Shown here in pieces: positions 26,148-35,107 of a stretch of 64,000 nt of DNA (position 1 is the first letter of the stretch; each line of letters starts with the position of its first letter). Origin of the DNA: Bacteroidota bacterium (GTDB lineage Bacteria > Bacteroidota > Bacteroidia > UBA8524). The notes beneath the pieces were generated by a model. It did not search any database, was not told the DNA's origin, and saw only the letters and a list, made by a program, of their open reading frames with translations. A program made the translations under genes and the position numbers. Where the stretch lies: assembly GCA_006226545.1 (NCBI GenBank), contig SBGR01000028.1:1-64000 (forward strand). The letters are read 5' to 3'.

Positions 26148-26429
26148 ATGTTAACTCCACAACAGGAAAATACGATCATGACAGCGGTGCAAAGGCTTCA
26201 GCCTACGCTTGTAGGTGTGTTTGGCTCGTATGCTCGTGGGGAAGAAAATGAAAAAAGTGATCTTGATATTCTTATCGATTTTGAAAAGAATGTTCATCTT
26301 CTTGAGCTTATTGGTTTGGAGCAAGAACTCTCTGATTTGCTTGGAATCAAAGTAGACCTGATTACGCTGCGCTCTGTAAATGCATCGCTCAAACCTTATA
26401 TAGAATCCGACCTAATCAGATTGGTATGA
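26148..26429 (+). CDS. mntA-like: MNT-type nucleotidyltransferase (antitoxin of HEPN/MNT pair)
   Basis: A 93-residue minimal nucleotidyltransferase. The motif [21 protein letters not shown] fits GS-x10-DxD of MntA-type enzymes (GS, then DLD), with a further conserved IDFE. In characterised MntA/HepT pairs the MNT protein adds AMP to the HEPN toxin and neutralises it. The stop overlaps the HEPN gene start by 4 nt (ATGA), so the two are co-translated. A TATCTTTA box precedes the ATG by a few nt. No other mobile or defence gene is adjacent. Confidence 0.9.
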   Translation: MLTPQQENTIMTAVQRLQPTLVGVFGSYARGEENEKSDLDILIDFEKNVHLLELIGLEQELSDLLGIKVDLITLRSVNASLKPYIESDLIRLV

Positions 26430-26773
26430 AAAAAGATCCAATCATCTATATTGAGCATATCAACACATGCATTGCCAGAATAAAAGAATATACTGAAGGA
26501 TTGGATGAAGAGGGTTTTTTAAAGAACAATCTGATTCAAGATGCGGTAATCAGAAACTTCGAAATTATTGGTGAAGCCACCAAAAGGTTAAACGACGATT
26601 TCCGAGTTAGGCATTCAGAAATTGAATGGAAAAAGATTGCCGGGATGAGGGATAAATTGATTCACGATTACATTGGAGTTGACCTTTGGGCGGTTTGGGG
26701 AGTTGTTGAGCAAATTATCCCAACTCTTGATATCCAAATCAAGGAAATTCTGAGGAAAGAGATAGGTCGCTAA
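26426..26773 (+). CDS. hepT-like: HEPN domain protein (HepT-like toxin)
   Basis: A 115-residue all-helical protein of the DUF86/HEPN family. The RNase signature R-x4-H-x-Y is present near the C-terminus ([12 protein letters not shown]), together with the typical NFEIIGEA segment. By family knowledge it is a small RNase toxin held in check by the MNT partner encoded just upstream. The gene is intact and full length. It ends 34 nt before the stop of a minus-strand gene, with no terminator seen. Confidence 0.9.
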   Translation: MKKDPIIYIEHINTCIARIKEYTEGLDEEGFLKNNLIQDAVIRNFEIIGEATKRLNDDFRVRHSEIEWKKIAGMRDKLIHDYIGVDLWAVWGVVEQIIPTLDIQIKEILRKEIGR

Positions 26774-26806
26774 AGGCAATCACGTGCCGGCCTAATAGGG
26801 GCTTGC

Positions 26807-28084
26807 TTAAAACCGCCCCGGAAAAAGCACCAACTGTATAAAGTTAAATTCCAAGCTGCTGAAGTCCACTTTCCCTCGCTCTGTACCGAGTTGCAACTTA
26901 GGATACCAGCGTAAATTGGTGCGGAGTAGCCACGATTGAATGCGGTTCGGGCGAATATCCCAACCGAAGCTGAGTCCAAAGGCAAGTTTTGTGTCTTGCG
27001 CTTGCACATCAGGCACATCATTTTGAAAGGCTTCGAACGCCAACATGTCCATACTAAGCAATGGTCCCAAAAAAGGCACAAATCCGTGATAGTCACCTAG
27101 GCATTTGGTGAGCTCTAAGCCAAGAGAATTGCGTTTGATTTGCTGGCGTATTCCATATCCGCTTTGTTTGCTTCGGTAGAAGCGGTAATTGAGAACCAGC
27201 TGCATATCGGGTTCATGCCAATAATAGCCCAATGACATATCAGGCATGAGGGGCGTTGGAAAACGCTCTAACCATGGATAGTGTTCAACATTCAAAGGAG
27301 AATTCCGGAGTTGGAATGCGCTTGAAAGCCCGATACCTAAAAAGAAATTGTTGAGTTTACCGGCTTTAGCAAGCTGCGCTGCGGCAAGTTGGGACTTCCC
27401 GTTTTCCCAGCTTTTCTCGGCACTCAGCGTGGTTTCCAAATTGTATCGGTAACTCACACGAAAAGTCCAAGGTGCAAGCTGTAGCTTATCGTGAAGCTGT
27501 TTTGAAAGTGCATAGCGTTGTTGGTGTTGGTAGTTATAACTTAACCCAAACTCTAGGTGATGCGGCCCTTGAGCATAACATAATCCCGTCTGCACCGGAA
27601 AAAGTACCATCTCCTTGTAAGCTCCTTTGGCTTGAGGTTCTGTGCCCGTAGCTTGCTGGTAGCCTGCGTTTAAAAAACTAATCCCAAGAAAAGGACGAAC
27701 TCGCTTGGATTGAATACGCCAAGGGTAATATTGGAAAGCAGTTTCAATACCCGTATAGTACAAATACCGTAATTCTGCCTGCCGCTTGCTTGGGTTCACT
27801 AAGGGAATACTCAAGGCAAAATGGGCATGACCCCAAAAGTGAGTGCCGCCAATCATAAACCTAGGCACATTGCCGGCCGACCAGCTCTGGGATAGGGTTT
27901 GCATTTGCGCATTCTGGTATCGGCTGCTCCCTCCATGTGTGCTGAGCAGATCCAGTCCTAAAGTAAGCTGTGCGAAACGGTGCCTACTTTGTTTTTCCAT
28001 GTACACTTGTGCCGAAGCAATGCAATTACTTAGTATACCCCAAGTTAAGAATAAGGCAAAGAGTTTTGTTCCTATCGAATTCAT
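26807..28084 (-). CDS. hypothetical outer-membrane protein
   Basis: A 425-residue protein. An upstream in-frame ATG at 28168 exists, but the ATG at 28084 begins a typical signal peptide (LFALFLTWGILSNCIASAQ) and overlaps the upstream gene's stop by 4 nt, so it is preferred. The body is rich in aromatic residues and short beta-type strands (YRYNLETTLSAE, LGYYWHEPDMQLVLNYRFYR) and ends NFIQLVLFPGRF, like a beta-barrel. Unknown function. Confidence 0.65.
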   Translation of the reverse strand: MNSIGTKLFALFLTWGILSNCIASAQVYMEKQSRHRFAQLTLGLDLLSTHGGSSRYQNAQMQTLSQSWSAGNVPRFMIGGTHFWGHAHFALSIPLVNPSKRQAELRYLYYTGIETAFQYYPWRIQSKRVRPFLGISFLNAGYQQATGTEPQAKGAYKEMVLFPVQTGLCYAQGPHHLEFGLSYNYQHQQRYALSKQLHDKLQLAPWTFRVSYRYNLETTLSAEKSWENGKSQLAAAQLAKAGKLNNFFLGIGLSSAFQLRNSPLNVEHYPWLERFPTPLMPDMSLGYYWHEPDMQLVLNYRFYRSKQSGYGIRQQIKRNSLGLELTKCLGDYHGFVPFLGPLLSMDMLAFEAFQNDVPDVQAQDTKLAFGLSFGWDIRPNRIQSWLLRTNLRWYPKLQLGTERGKVDFSSLEFNFIQLVLFPGRF

Positions 28085-28698
28085 GTAACTTGAATTTTCT
28101 GTGTCCAATATAATATAATGCCAGTTACTTCTAGGCCGGGAAGAAACCAACCCAAAAAGCCCAGCCACTGATTCACCACTAAAAATGCCGTTACGGTGGA
28201 GGCATAGGCCGTAAACATGCGGATAAGGTGCAGGTGCAAATAGCGTTTTTGTAAGATTTCGGGATGAAGGAGCAATCGGCTATCCCGGAAAACACGCCAA
28301 ATCCCGAATACACCGAAGCCGGTAGACAAGAGCATAAAACCGGAAACCTTCAGGTTAGGGTAAACGAGTAAAAATAGGCTATAGCTGAAGAGTAAAACTA
28401 AAAGCAGCTTCTCAAAACTTGTGTTGATTGGAGTTCTTTGGTAGGAAAGCGCCCTTCTGCCCCCCAAAGTATAATACAGCGTAAACACGCCGATGCCTTG
28501 GAGAAAGTAGCTATGGTGTTTGGGCAGCAAGGTGATAAGAATAGCCAATAAACCACTACTGAGCATGCTGTAGTAGAAAAGTCTCCCGGCAGCGGTATGT
28601 TGCTTTGAGCCTTTACGGAAGAGCGCACTCAAGCCTCCGCTCACTAAGGCCACACAGCCAAACACAATATGCCCAAACAGAAATGCTTTGAACCACAT
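28081..28698 (-). CDS. DUF2306-like integral membrane protein
   Basis: A 205-residue protein with about six to seven transmembrane helices. The N-terminal pattern GHIVFGCVALVSGGLSAL followed by KGSKQHTAAGRLFYYSML recalls the DUF2306 family (conserved His and GK..H..G). Function unknown. It overlaps the downstream outer-membrane protein gene by 4 nt and probably forms an operon with it. Confidence 0.7.
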   Translation of the reverse strand: MWFKAFLFGHIVFGCVALVSGGLSALFRKGSKQHTAAGRLFYYSMLSSGLLAILITLLPKHHSYFLQGIGVFTLYYTLGGRRALSYQRTPINTSFEKLLLVLLFSYSLFLLVYPNLKVSGFMLLSTGFGVFGIWRVFRDSRLLLHPEILQKRYLHLHLIRMFTAYASTVTAFLVVNQWLGFLGWFLPGLEVTGIILYWTQKIQVT

Positions 28699-28798
28699 AC
28701 AGGGAACAAAGCTCAGCCATGGGTGGATAATCTGCTAGAGAAGAGCGATGGTTCGTGTTGTGGATGGTATGAAACGTAGTACTTGCCGGAATGAACCG

Positions 28799-29407
28799 CT
28801 ACAGCTCGTTGATACGCCATGCTCCGTTTTCAAAAAGGAAAGCACCACGGCCTTCGATGATACGCCGTTTGTATTTAGCGAAAGCGGCAGAATCTAAGTT
28901 CCAGGCTGCGGCCCACTCGCCTAGGTTTCCGCCTTTTTCAGCAATTTGAAACAACTTCTCTTGTATTCGGGTAGAGAAGAATTCAGGGGCTTTGTCAATT
29001 TCAGCCGTTTTGAGCACTACCTGTAATTCGGCCACCGTGTGGAGTTGTCCGGAAATGGTATCCAATTCACCGTATTGGCGGTAGCGATCGATGATGTTAA
29101 ACTCATTTCTCAAATAGCGCCCCTCGCCTGAATGGGCAGTTCCATTGCTTTTCAATACATCATGGCTTCCATCGGCATACTGGACATGCAACAAATGTGT
29201 ACCCATGAACTTAAGCGGCCCCACTTCCTTAGCAGTCTTGAAGTCACTCAGAAAGGCATCGCTATACTCTTTCGCTAAAGCGATGGTATCCGTTCCTTTC
29301 AATACTGTGATGCCTGTGATGGTTTTAGAATCGGACTTGTTTTCCGACGATTGGCATGAAGCGGCCAAGAGAGCGGCAGAGAGGAGAAGACTGTAGAGCG
29401 ATTTCAT
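28799..29407 (-). CDS. hypothetical lipoprotein
   Basis: A 202-residue lipoprotein: signal LLAASCQSS (Cys about residue 18), then a soluble domain with no recognised family. It is the last gene of the operon that starts with the MBL-rhodanese gene or further upstream: its start overlaps the previous gene by 4 nt. No terminator is seen after it. Role unknown. Confidence 0.7.
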   Translation of the reverse strand: MKSLYSLLLSAALLAASCQSSENKSDSKTITGITVLKGTDTIALAKEYSDAFLSDFKTAKEVGPLKFMGTHLLHVQYADGSHDVLKSNGTAHSGEGRYLRNEFNIIDRYRQYGELDTISGQLHTVAELQVVLKTAEIDKAPEFFSTRIQEKLFQIAEKGGNLGEWAAAWNLDSAAFAKYKRRIIEGRGAFLFENGAWRINEL

Positions 29408-30069
29408 GGTTTAAGTATCTGTTTCTTTAAATAGCGATCCCAAAACCATTCAACGTCGATGCCCATGCCGTAGGTATAAATGGGGGCGCTGAAATCGTCG
29501 GAGATATTATTCGAAAATAAGGCATAGCGGTAACCCAAACCGGCACCGGCAGATAGCCAAGGTAATATGCGATAACTTGCCGAAAAGGAAAATTCCAAAG
29601 GCATGAACGTAAGGTTTTTATCGAGCCTTAGATCGCCGGCCGGTGTGCGTTCTTGCCGTTTTCCAAAGCCGTATCCGGTTTGCAAAGGCAACATCAGTTT
29701 CCAGCGACCTTTATTGTACAGCACGTAGTCGAGGGTAAGCCCGAAATAGTAGAAACTGTTGCGCTGCACCAAGGTTTCTTCTTGTGGAGTTCCGGGAGCG
29801 AAGGTATAAGTACGGTAGATGGGAAAACGCAGATCGTAAATGCCGGCCAAAAGCCTGATTTTACCACCGTAGTTCAGTCCAAAGCGAACGCCATCAATAA
29901 TCGCCGGAGCATCGCGCACAAAGGAGTTGCGGCCGTCGAGCGACACATACAGACTCGGCTTCTCTCGGAGGTAGATGCGAAAGGTATCCTTCAGCGAATA
30001 CTGCGCTTTGAGTCCGGAGAAAGCAGAAAGAAAGAGGAAGCAAAAGAGTATTCCCCTTATTTGTCTCAT
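29404..30069 (-). CDS. hypothetical outer-membrane beta-barrel protein
   Basis: A 221-residue protein with a signal peptide (GILFCFLFLSAFSGLKAQ). Beta-rich with repeated strand patterns (VRFGLNYGGKIRLLAGIYDL, YYFGLTLDYVLYNK, LPLQTGYGFGKRQE) and a terminal aromatic-basic tail, as for outer-membrane proteins. It overlaps the MBL-rhodanese gene by 4 nt (start 30069 over 30066) and the following lipoprotein gene by 4 nt, so the three are a translationally coupled unit. Confidence 0.68.
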   Translation of the reverse strand: MRQIRGILFCFLFLSAFSGLKAQYSLKDTFRIYLREKPSLYVSLDGRNSFVRDAPAIIDGVRFGLNYGGKIRLLAGIYDLRFPIYRTYTFAPGTPQEETLVQRNSFYYFGLTLDYVLYNKGRWKLMLPLQTGYGFGKRQERTPAGDLRLDKNLTFMPLEFSFSASYRILPWLSAGAGLGYRYALFSNNISDDFSAPIYTYGMGIDVEWFWDRYLKKQILKP

Positions 30070-31460
30070 CCTTGTTTGGCTTTGGAAGGCATCACTTTTG
30101 GCAGGTCGAGTTCTTTGATTTTAGACCAGCCACCGTATACGTTTCTCACGTGGTCGAAGCCTTGCGCTTTCAACATGGAAACGGCAATCATGGAACGGTA
30201 GCCGCCTGCACAATGTACGTAATAAGGAGTTTCCTTGTTTAGGCTGTTCATTTTGCTTTCTAAGTCCTGCAAGGAGCCATGTATAGCCCCTTCCAAATGG
30301 CAGGTATCCCATTCGCCGGGTTTACGCACATCGAGTACTTGGATGCTGCTGTGTTTGTAATCTAGGGCCAGCTCTTCAGGCTCAATGGAGATTGCCATGT
30401 CGAGGTCTTTCCCGGCTTTGGTCCAAACGTCCATTCCTCCTCTGAGGTAGCCTTTGATTTGGTCGAAACCAACACGGGCTAGTCGGATAATCGCTTCTTC
30501 TTCTTTGCCTTCCGGTGCTACCAAAAGGAGGGGCTCATGGATAGGCAAAAGGGTTCCGGCCCAAATGGCAAATTGACCGTTTAAACCAATGTTCAGGGCG
30601 CCTGGTATAAAGCCGTTTTCGAACTCATCCGGTATGCGTACGTCTAAAACCTGGATGCCTTCGTTTTTATAGTTTTCAAACTGATCGAGGCTGAGTGCAG
30701 TATTGGCTTCGGCAATCACTTCTTCCAAGCTGCGGTAGCCATTTTTATTCAACTTGGCATCGGCAAAGAAATAGGCCGGTGGAGCGGTTATGCCATCGGT
30801 TACCTGACGGATAAACTCTTCTTTGTCCATCGGTTGCAGAGCGTAGTTTGTTGCTTTTTGTGCACCAAGGGTAGAATGGGTTTCCGGACCGAGGTTTTTA
30901 CCGCAAGAGGAGCCCGGACCGTGACCAGGGTAAAGCAATACCTCGTCGGCCAAAGGCTTGATTTTGGTATTAAGCGATTCGTACATCATACCCGCCAATT
31001 CTTCTTTGGTCATTACGCCATCAAGTAGATCTGGGCGTCCTACATCACCCACAAAAAGGGTGTCGCCGGAGAAGAGGCTATGGTCTTTTCCCGCTTCGTC
31101 TTTCAAAAGGTAGCAAGAAGATTCCAAGGTATGTCCGGGAGTATGGAGCACGGTAAAACTGATTTTTCCGAGTTCAAATACTTCTCCGTCTTTGGCGTTG
31201 TAAACGTCGTATTCAGTTGTTGCATCCGGGCCGTAGATAATCTGGGCTCCGGTTTTGGCGGCAAGGTCTAAGTGACCAGAAACGAAGTCGGCATGAAAAT
31301 GCGTCTCAAAAATGTATTTGATTTTGGCGCCTCGTTCTGCTGCTTTAGCGATGTATGCGTCGGTATCTCTTATGGGATCTATGATGGCGGCTTCGCCATT
31401 CGATTCAACATAATAACAAGCCTGAGCCAGGCAGTTGGTATAAAGCTGTTCGATGTACAT
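30066..31460 (-). CDS. MBL-fold hydrolase with two rhodanese domains
   Basis: A 464-residue protein. N-terminal metallo-beta-lactamase fold: THFHADFVSGH (HxHxDH type), HTPGHTLESSCYLL, GDTLFVGDVGRPD and LYPGHGPGSSCG. Two rhodanese domains follow (about 255-345 and 365-460). The second has a Cys in its loop (HCAGGYRS, about 414); the first has no Cys in its loop (VAPEGKEEE), so only one is likely catalytic. The family includes persulfide dioxygenase/glyoxalase II-like enzymes, acting on glutathione or similar persulfides. It sits 4 nt after tsaB and near a TauE/SafE permease. Confidence 0.9.
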   Translation of the reverse strand: MYIEQLYTNCLAQACYYVESNGEAAIIDPIRDTDAYIAKAAERGAKIKYIFETHFHADFVSGHLDLAAKTGAQIIYGPDATTEYDVYNAKDGEVFELGKISFTVLHTPGHTLESSCYLLKDEAGKDHSLFSGDTLFVGDVGRPDLLDGVMTKEELAGMMYESLNTKIKPLADEVLLYPGHGPGSSCGKNLGPETHSTLGAQKATNYALQPMDKEEFIRQVTDGITAPPAYFFADAKLNKNGYRSLEEVIAEANTALSLDQFENYKNEGIQVLDVRIPDEFENGFIPGALNIGLNGQFAIWAGTLLPIHEPLLLVAPEGKEEEAIIRLARVGFDQIKGYLRGGMDVWTKAGKDLDMAISIEPEELALDYKHSSIQVLDVRKPGEWDTCHLEGAIHGSLQDLESKMNSLNKETPYYVHCAGGYRSMIAVSMLKAQGFDHVRNVYGGWSKIKELDLPKVMPSKAKQG

Positions 31461-31464
31461 ATGC

Positions 31465-32127
31465 TTATAGTTTTTTCTTTGGAAGCTGGGCCACGAACTC
31501 CTTCAAATAGAAAGGCTCGAAATAGGCCAAGTCTTCAAATTCTTGTTTTTCAAATTTACGGAAGGCAGGCTTTGCAAGTTGCTTTGCCTCCGGAAAAATT
31601 CCGCTTATGATTTCAATGTCTTGGCGATCACCAAGTAAACCCTGCAGCTTGTCTGCGCCATCGCCAAAAAGCAGTTTCTTTTTATCGCCGGTTAGGCTGT
31701 TAGCTTCCACCACCAAGGCGTGTGTGGCTTCGATTTCTTTTCCTTCACTATCGTACCCGGCGGTATACACTTCCATCCTGCGGGCATCTACCATGGGGTA
31801 ATACACCACTTCTTCTTTTCTAGTTTCGCGTACCGATTCAGCTAGTGCTTCCAAAGTAGGAATAGCGATGACAGGAATACCAAACCCGTAGGCCAAACCC
31901 TTCGCTAAAGAAACGCCAATGCGCAAGCCGGTATAGGAACCGGGACCCTTGCTGATCGCGATGGCATCTGGTTTTCCCAATGGGAGTAATTCGTCTACAA
32001 AGGCAGCCAACATTTCCGAATGTTTAAACCCATTGCGGTCTTCGCGGTAGCCAAGCTCATTCCCGTCTTCATACAAACCCACCGAGCAGATGGCAGCACT
32101 GCTTTCTATGCACAGAATACGGCTCAT
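31465..32127 (-). CDS. tsaB: tRNA threonylcarbamoyladenosine biosynthesis protein TsaB
   Basis: A 220-residue TsaB/YeaZ protein; with TsaD, TsaE and TsaC it makes the t6A37 modification of ANN-decoding tRNAs. Recognisable features: the ASKHA-like N-terminus ILCIESSAAICSVGL, KHSEMLAAFVDELL, ISKGPGSYTGLRIGVSLAKGLAYG and the later VDARRMEVYTA. Full length for the family. Start overlaps the TauE/SafE gene stop by 1 nt (TGATG). Confidence 0.95.
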   Translation of the reverse strand: MSRILCIESSAAICSVGLYEDGNELGYREDRNGFKHSEMLAAFVDELLPLGKPDAIAISKGPGSYTGLRIGVSLAKGLAYGFGIPVIAIPTLEALAESVRETRKEEVVYYPMVDARRMEVYTAGYDSEGKEIEATHALVVEANSLTGDKKKLLFGDGADKLQGLLGDRQDIEIISGIFPEAKQLAKPAFRKFEKQEFEDLAYFEPFYLKEFVAQLPKKKL

Positions 32128-32945
32128 CAGTTGAAGTTTTCGTAAATCGATTTAATGATAATCAAGATACCCATGATGGCAAATATGGTTTTGCTGAGCA
32201 CCGGGTTCATGCGATGCCCTGTTCTTACGCCCAAAGGCACGGTCATTAAAACGCCGGCTATCATCGGCAATACCACCGGGTAAACCACATAACCCACATG
32301 GGCTAGAGGAATGGCTTGGCTCGGCTGCTGCCACATGTAGAAAATTGTAGTGATGATAGCAAAGAAAGGCACGACGCCGGCTGAAACCGACACTCCTTTT
32401 TTCATTTCCATCTTTAGGTAGTTCACAAAGGCCGGTATCATTACGATGCCACCACCTAGTCCGGAGAAGGCCGCAAAGATGCCGGTGAGAAATCCGATGG
32501 GTAAGAACGTATGCCAAGGGATATCCTCCCTATGTTCTGCCTGGTGTTTCCGCTTGGCAATCATACGTACGATGGAAGGCACCAGCAAAGCAGCAAAAAC
32601 GAGGTTAAAGGTTTTCTTATCGTACCAGTTACCCTGTTCAATAAAGTAGGTGCAAAGGAGTGAACTTATCACGCCGGGAATGGCGGTAGCGAGCACATAC
32701 GAGAAGAAGTAATTGTTCGCTTTGTACTGTTTGTAGCTGTTGTAAACACCCGTAAATACGATGGCTGTCATGGAGTTGGCCAATAGGAATTTAACGATAT
32801 CGGTTTCTATTCCGTAATGGCTGAGCACCACATCGAGGATGGGAATAAAAATGATGCCCCCACCCACGCCAAACACGCCTGAAAGGAAGCCACCTACGGC
32901 ACCGGCCAGCAGTAAATAGAGTATGTCGAGGAGGGAGGGTAGCAT
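32127..32945 (-). CDS. TauE/SafE family sulfite/anion exporter
   Basis: A 272-residue permease with about eight hydrophobic helices. It shows the two repeated TauE motifs: GGFLSGVFGVGGGIIFIPIL and GIFAAFSGLGGGIVMIPAFV. Family members export sulfite, sulfoacetate or other organic anions. The first ATG (32972) lies inside the upstream terminator and before the TACCTTTG box (32960-32967), so the ATG at 32945 (MLPSLLD) is preferred. Near the MBL-rhodanese gene, it may export a sulfur product, an inference only. Confidence 0.85.
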   Translation of the reverse strand: MLPSLLDILYLLLAGAVGGFLSGVFGVGGGIIFIPILDVVLSHYGIETDIVKFLLANSMTAIVFTGVYNSYKQYKANNYFFSYVLATAIPGVISSLLCTYFIEQGNWYDKKTFNLVFAALLVPSIVRMIAKRKHQAEHREDIPWHTFLPIGFLTGIFAAFSGLGGGIVMIPAFVNYLKMEMKKGVSVSAGVVPFFAIITTIFYMWQQPSQAIPLAHVGYVVYPVVLPMIAGVLMTVPLGVRTGHRMNPVLSKTIFAIMGILIIIKSIYENFN

Positions 32946-32982
32946 AAAAAAATACGCGGCAAAGGTAAACAATGCCGCGTAT
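32945..32982 (-). terminator. terminator after ctp with a -7 box in its loop
   Basis: Arms atacgcggca (32952-32961) and its complement (32973-32982) with an 11-nt loop; on the minus strand seven T residues follow. It ends the ctp transcript. The loop edge holds CAAAGGTA, i.e. TACCTTTG on the minus strand, the -7 consensus for the next gene. Confidence 0.8.
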
Positions 32983-33003
32983 CTGAAAAGTTTATCGCTC
33001 AGC

Positions 33004-34677
33004 TTAAGGCTTGAGCAGTTTGCTGTATCTGTTTTGGTCGTTCAAGACTTCAATGGCACTTTTAATTTCTTCGTCATTGATAAACGAATATTCAAAACGG
33101 CCTTTGCGGTGGTAGTAGTGACGAACAATTTCTTGTTCAATCATCTCTTTGATTTCCGCCTTGTTTTTGGTTACATCGGCATTTTTATCGTGATTTAATT
33201 GCTCGGTAAGGCCTTTGAAATTGTCTTTGATGGCATCGTAGTAACCTTCTTTTTTGGCTTTCGCTTCGAGTTGCTCCAATTCCTTTTCGGTTTCAGTTTG
33301 GTAGGCGTAGTCTTTGTCTTCCAAGAACTTCACGAAATTGTTCCACTCGTCTTCGCTCAATTTGAAGTCGCGCGCCGTGGCAATTTGCTCATGACGGCCT
33401 CTGTATTCAACGGCAAAATCGAAAAGCAAGTTTTTGTAAAGTAGACTGGTGGTGATTTTGCTCAAGTACTTAATGTCTTTTTTCACATCCGGATCAATAC
33501 CACCGCCGTCGTAAACGGTTCTGCCACCTTTGGTTTTAAAGGCTTTTTTAAGCGAATCTGGTACCGATTCTACGCTGCCGTCTTCCGCTTTTTTGGAGTA
33601 ATCCAAAGCCTGGATGCAACGGCCGCTTGGGGTATAGTATTTCTGAGTAGTGAGTTTAATTTGGGTGCCGTAGTTCAACGGACGAGTTGATTGCACCAAT
33701 CCTTTTCCGAATGTACGTTGGCCTAAAACAACGCCACGGTCTAAGTCTTGGATGGTTCCTGAAACAATTTCAGAAGCTGAAGCTGAACCGCGACTGGTTA
33801 ATACCACTACCGGAATTTCAAGGTCTACCGGATTATTTAAAGTGCGGTATTCTCTGTCTTGCTCTTTCACTTTTCCGCGGGTGCTTACCACCAATTGGTT
33901 TTTAGGCACAAACACATTCACCACGTTGATGGCTTCCATGAGGAGTCCGCCCGGGTTACCGCGAAGGTCGAGGATAACAGAGGTAAGTTTGTTGTTGTTC
34001 TTCAGCTCAATCAAGGCGTTGGCTACTTCTTTACCTGCGTCGTTTCTAAAGTTCTGAAGGCTGATATAGCCGGTGTTTTCATTCACCATGCCGTAGTAAG
34101 GAACGTTGTTCACGTGGATCTTTTCACGAACAAGGGTTTTGTCCATTTCCTTGCCGTGACGTTTAATCACGAGTTTCAGGTCGGTATTAGGTGTGCCTTT
34201 CAGCACCTTGCTAACCTCTTCGGTATTGAGTCCTTTAAGCGATTTGCCGTTGGCTGAAATCAGTTGATCGCCCGGACGGAGGTCGGCTTTGGCTGCCGGG
34301 AACCCTTCGTAAGGCTCATTGATGATCACGTAATCACCTTTGAGGCTGATGGTAGCACCTATTCCACCGTATTGTCCGGTGATTTGAAACCGGTATTCTT
34401 CCGTTTCGGCTTCAGAATAGAAGCTAGTATAGGGGTCGAGTGATTCCAACATCGCGTCGATGCCGGTACGCATCAGCTTGCCAGGCTCCACTTCATCTAC
34501 GTAGTAGGTGTGAACCTCGCGGTATACGCTGGTAAAGAGTTCAATGTTTTTGGAGATTTCGAAGTATTCATCCGCGAAAGAGAATGAACCAAAGGTGGCC
34601 GCGGCAATTAACACTACCATGAGGGCAGTTTTTACCTTGCGGTTAAGGGTTTTATACCAATTCATAAGCATAGTCAA
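33004..34677 (-). CDS. S41 family C-terminal processing peptidase
   Basis: A 557-residue protease with a signal/membrane anchor (VVLIAAATFGSFSFA). A PDZ domain (about 95-180: GIGATISLKGDYVII, GDQLISANGKSL) is followed by the S41 catalytic core with SRGSASASEIV (Ser about 298) and TFGKGLVQ (Lys about 323), the Ser-Lys dyad. A long basic C-terminal region (about 440-557) follows, as in Bacteroidota members. It acts in the periplasm on C-termini. The start may be at ATG 34677, 34671 or 34665; the last (MNWYKTLN) is equally possible. Confidence 0.92.
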   Translation of the reverse strand: MTMLMNWYKTLNRKVKTALMVVLIAAATFGSFSFADEYFEISKNIELFTSVYREVHTYYVDEVEPGKLMRTGIDAMLESLDPYTSFYSEAETEEYRFQITGQYGGIGATISLKGDYVIINEPYEGFPAAKADLRPGDQLISANGKSLKGLNTEEVSKVLKGTPNTDLKLVIKRHGKEMDKTLVREKIHVNNVPYYGMVNENTGYISLQNFRNDAGKEVANALIELKNNNKLTSVILDLRGNPGGLLMEAINVVNVFVPKNQLVVSTRGKVKEQDREYRTLNNPVDLEIPVVVLTSRGSASASEIVSGTIQDLDRGVVLGQRTFGKGLVQSTRPLNYGTQIKLTTQKYYTPSGRCIQALDYSKKAEDGSVESVPDSLKKAFKTKGGRTVYDGGGIDPDVKKDIKYLSKITTSLLYKNLLFDFAVEYRGRHEQIATARDFKLSEDEWNNFVKFLEDKDYAYQTETEKELEQLEAKAKKEGYYDAIKDNFKGLTEQLNHDKNADVTKNKAEIKEMIEQEIVRHYYHRKGRFEYSFINDEEIKSAIEVLNDQNRYSKLLKP

Positions 34678-34694
34678 AAGATTAACGCGAGATG

Positions 34695-35090
34695 CTAAGC
34701 TGCAGTGTAAGCAGCCTTAAATTTCTCAACGATACTAAGAAAAATTCGTTCCACTTCCTGCAGGCTAAGTTCTTTTTCTCCTACATAGGCAATGGAAATA
34801 ATGATTCGTGTATCCTTCGAATTTAAAAACTCGTAGAGCACGGGCTTATTTTTTCGATAAACCTCACGAAGTAACCTTTTAATGCGATTTCGGGAGCTGG
34901 CTTTTTTAAAGCGACGCTTAGGTACAGAAATGAGAAGTTGTACCGGTGATGGTGATGGATGGTCATAGACCAGCCAGCTCATTTTAAGAGGGTGTTGGAA
35001 AACGGAGAAATTCCTTTCCCTGAATAGAGCGTCAATAGCCTTGCGGCTGATGAGTCGCTCCTCCTTATTGAAGTAGAAGCGTTGTTTCAA
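34695..35090 (-). CDS. rnpA: ribonuclease P protein component
   Basis: A 131-residue basic protein. The N-terminus FNKEERLISRKAIDALF, the VSVPKRRFKKASSRNRIKRLLREVYR RNR motif region and the tail EVERIFLSIVEKF are those of RnpA. It binds the RNase P RNA and matures tRNA 5' ends. It follows rpmH by 17 nt in the classic rpmH-rnpA order and precedes ctp by 17 nt. Confidence 0.95.
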   Translation of the reverse strand: MKQRFYFNKEERLISRKAIDALFRERNFSVFQHPLKMSWLVYDHPSPSPVQLLISVPKRRFKKASSRNRIKRLLREVYRKNKPVLYEFLNSKDTRIIISIAYVGEKELSLQEVERIFLSIVEKFKAAYTAA

Positions 35091-35107
35091 TTCAGGGAAA
35101 AGTTTTC

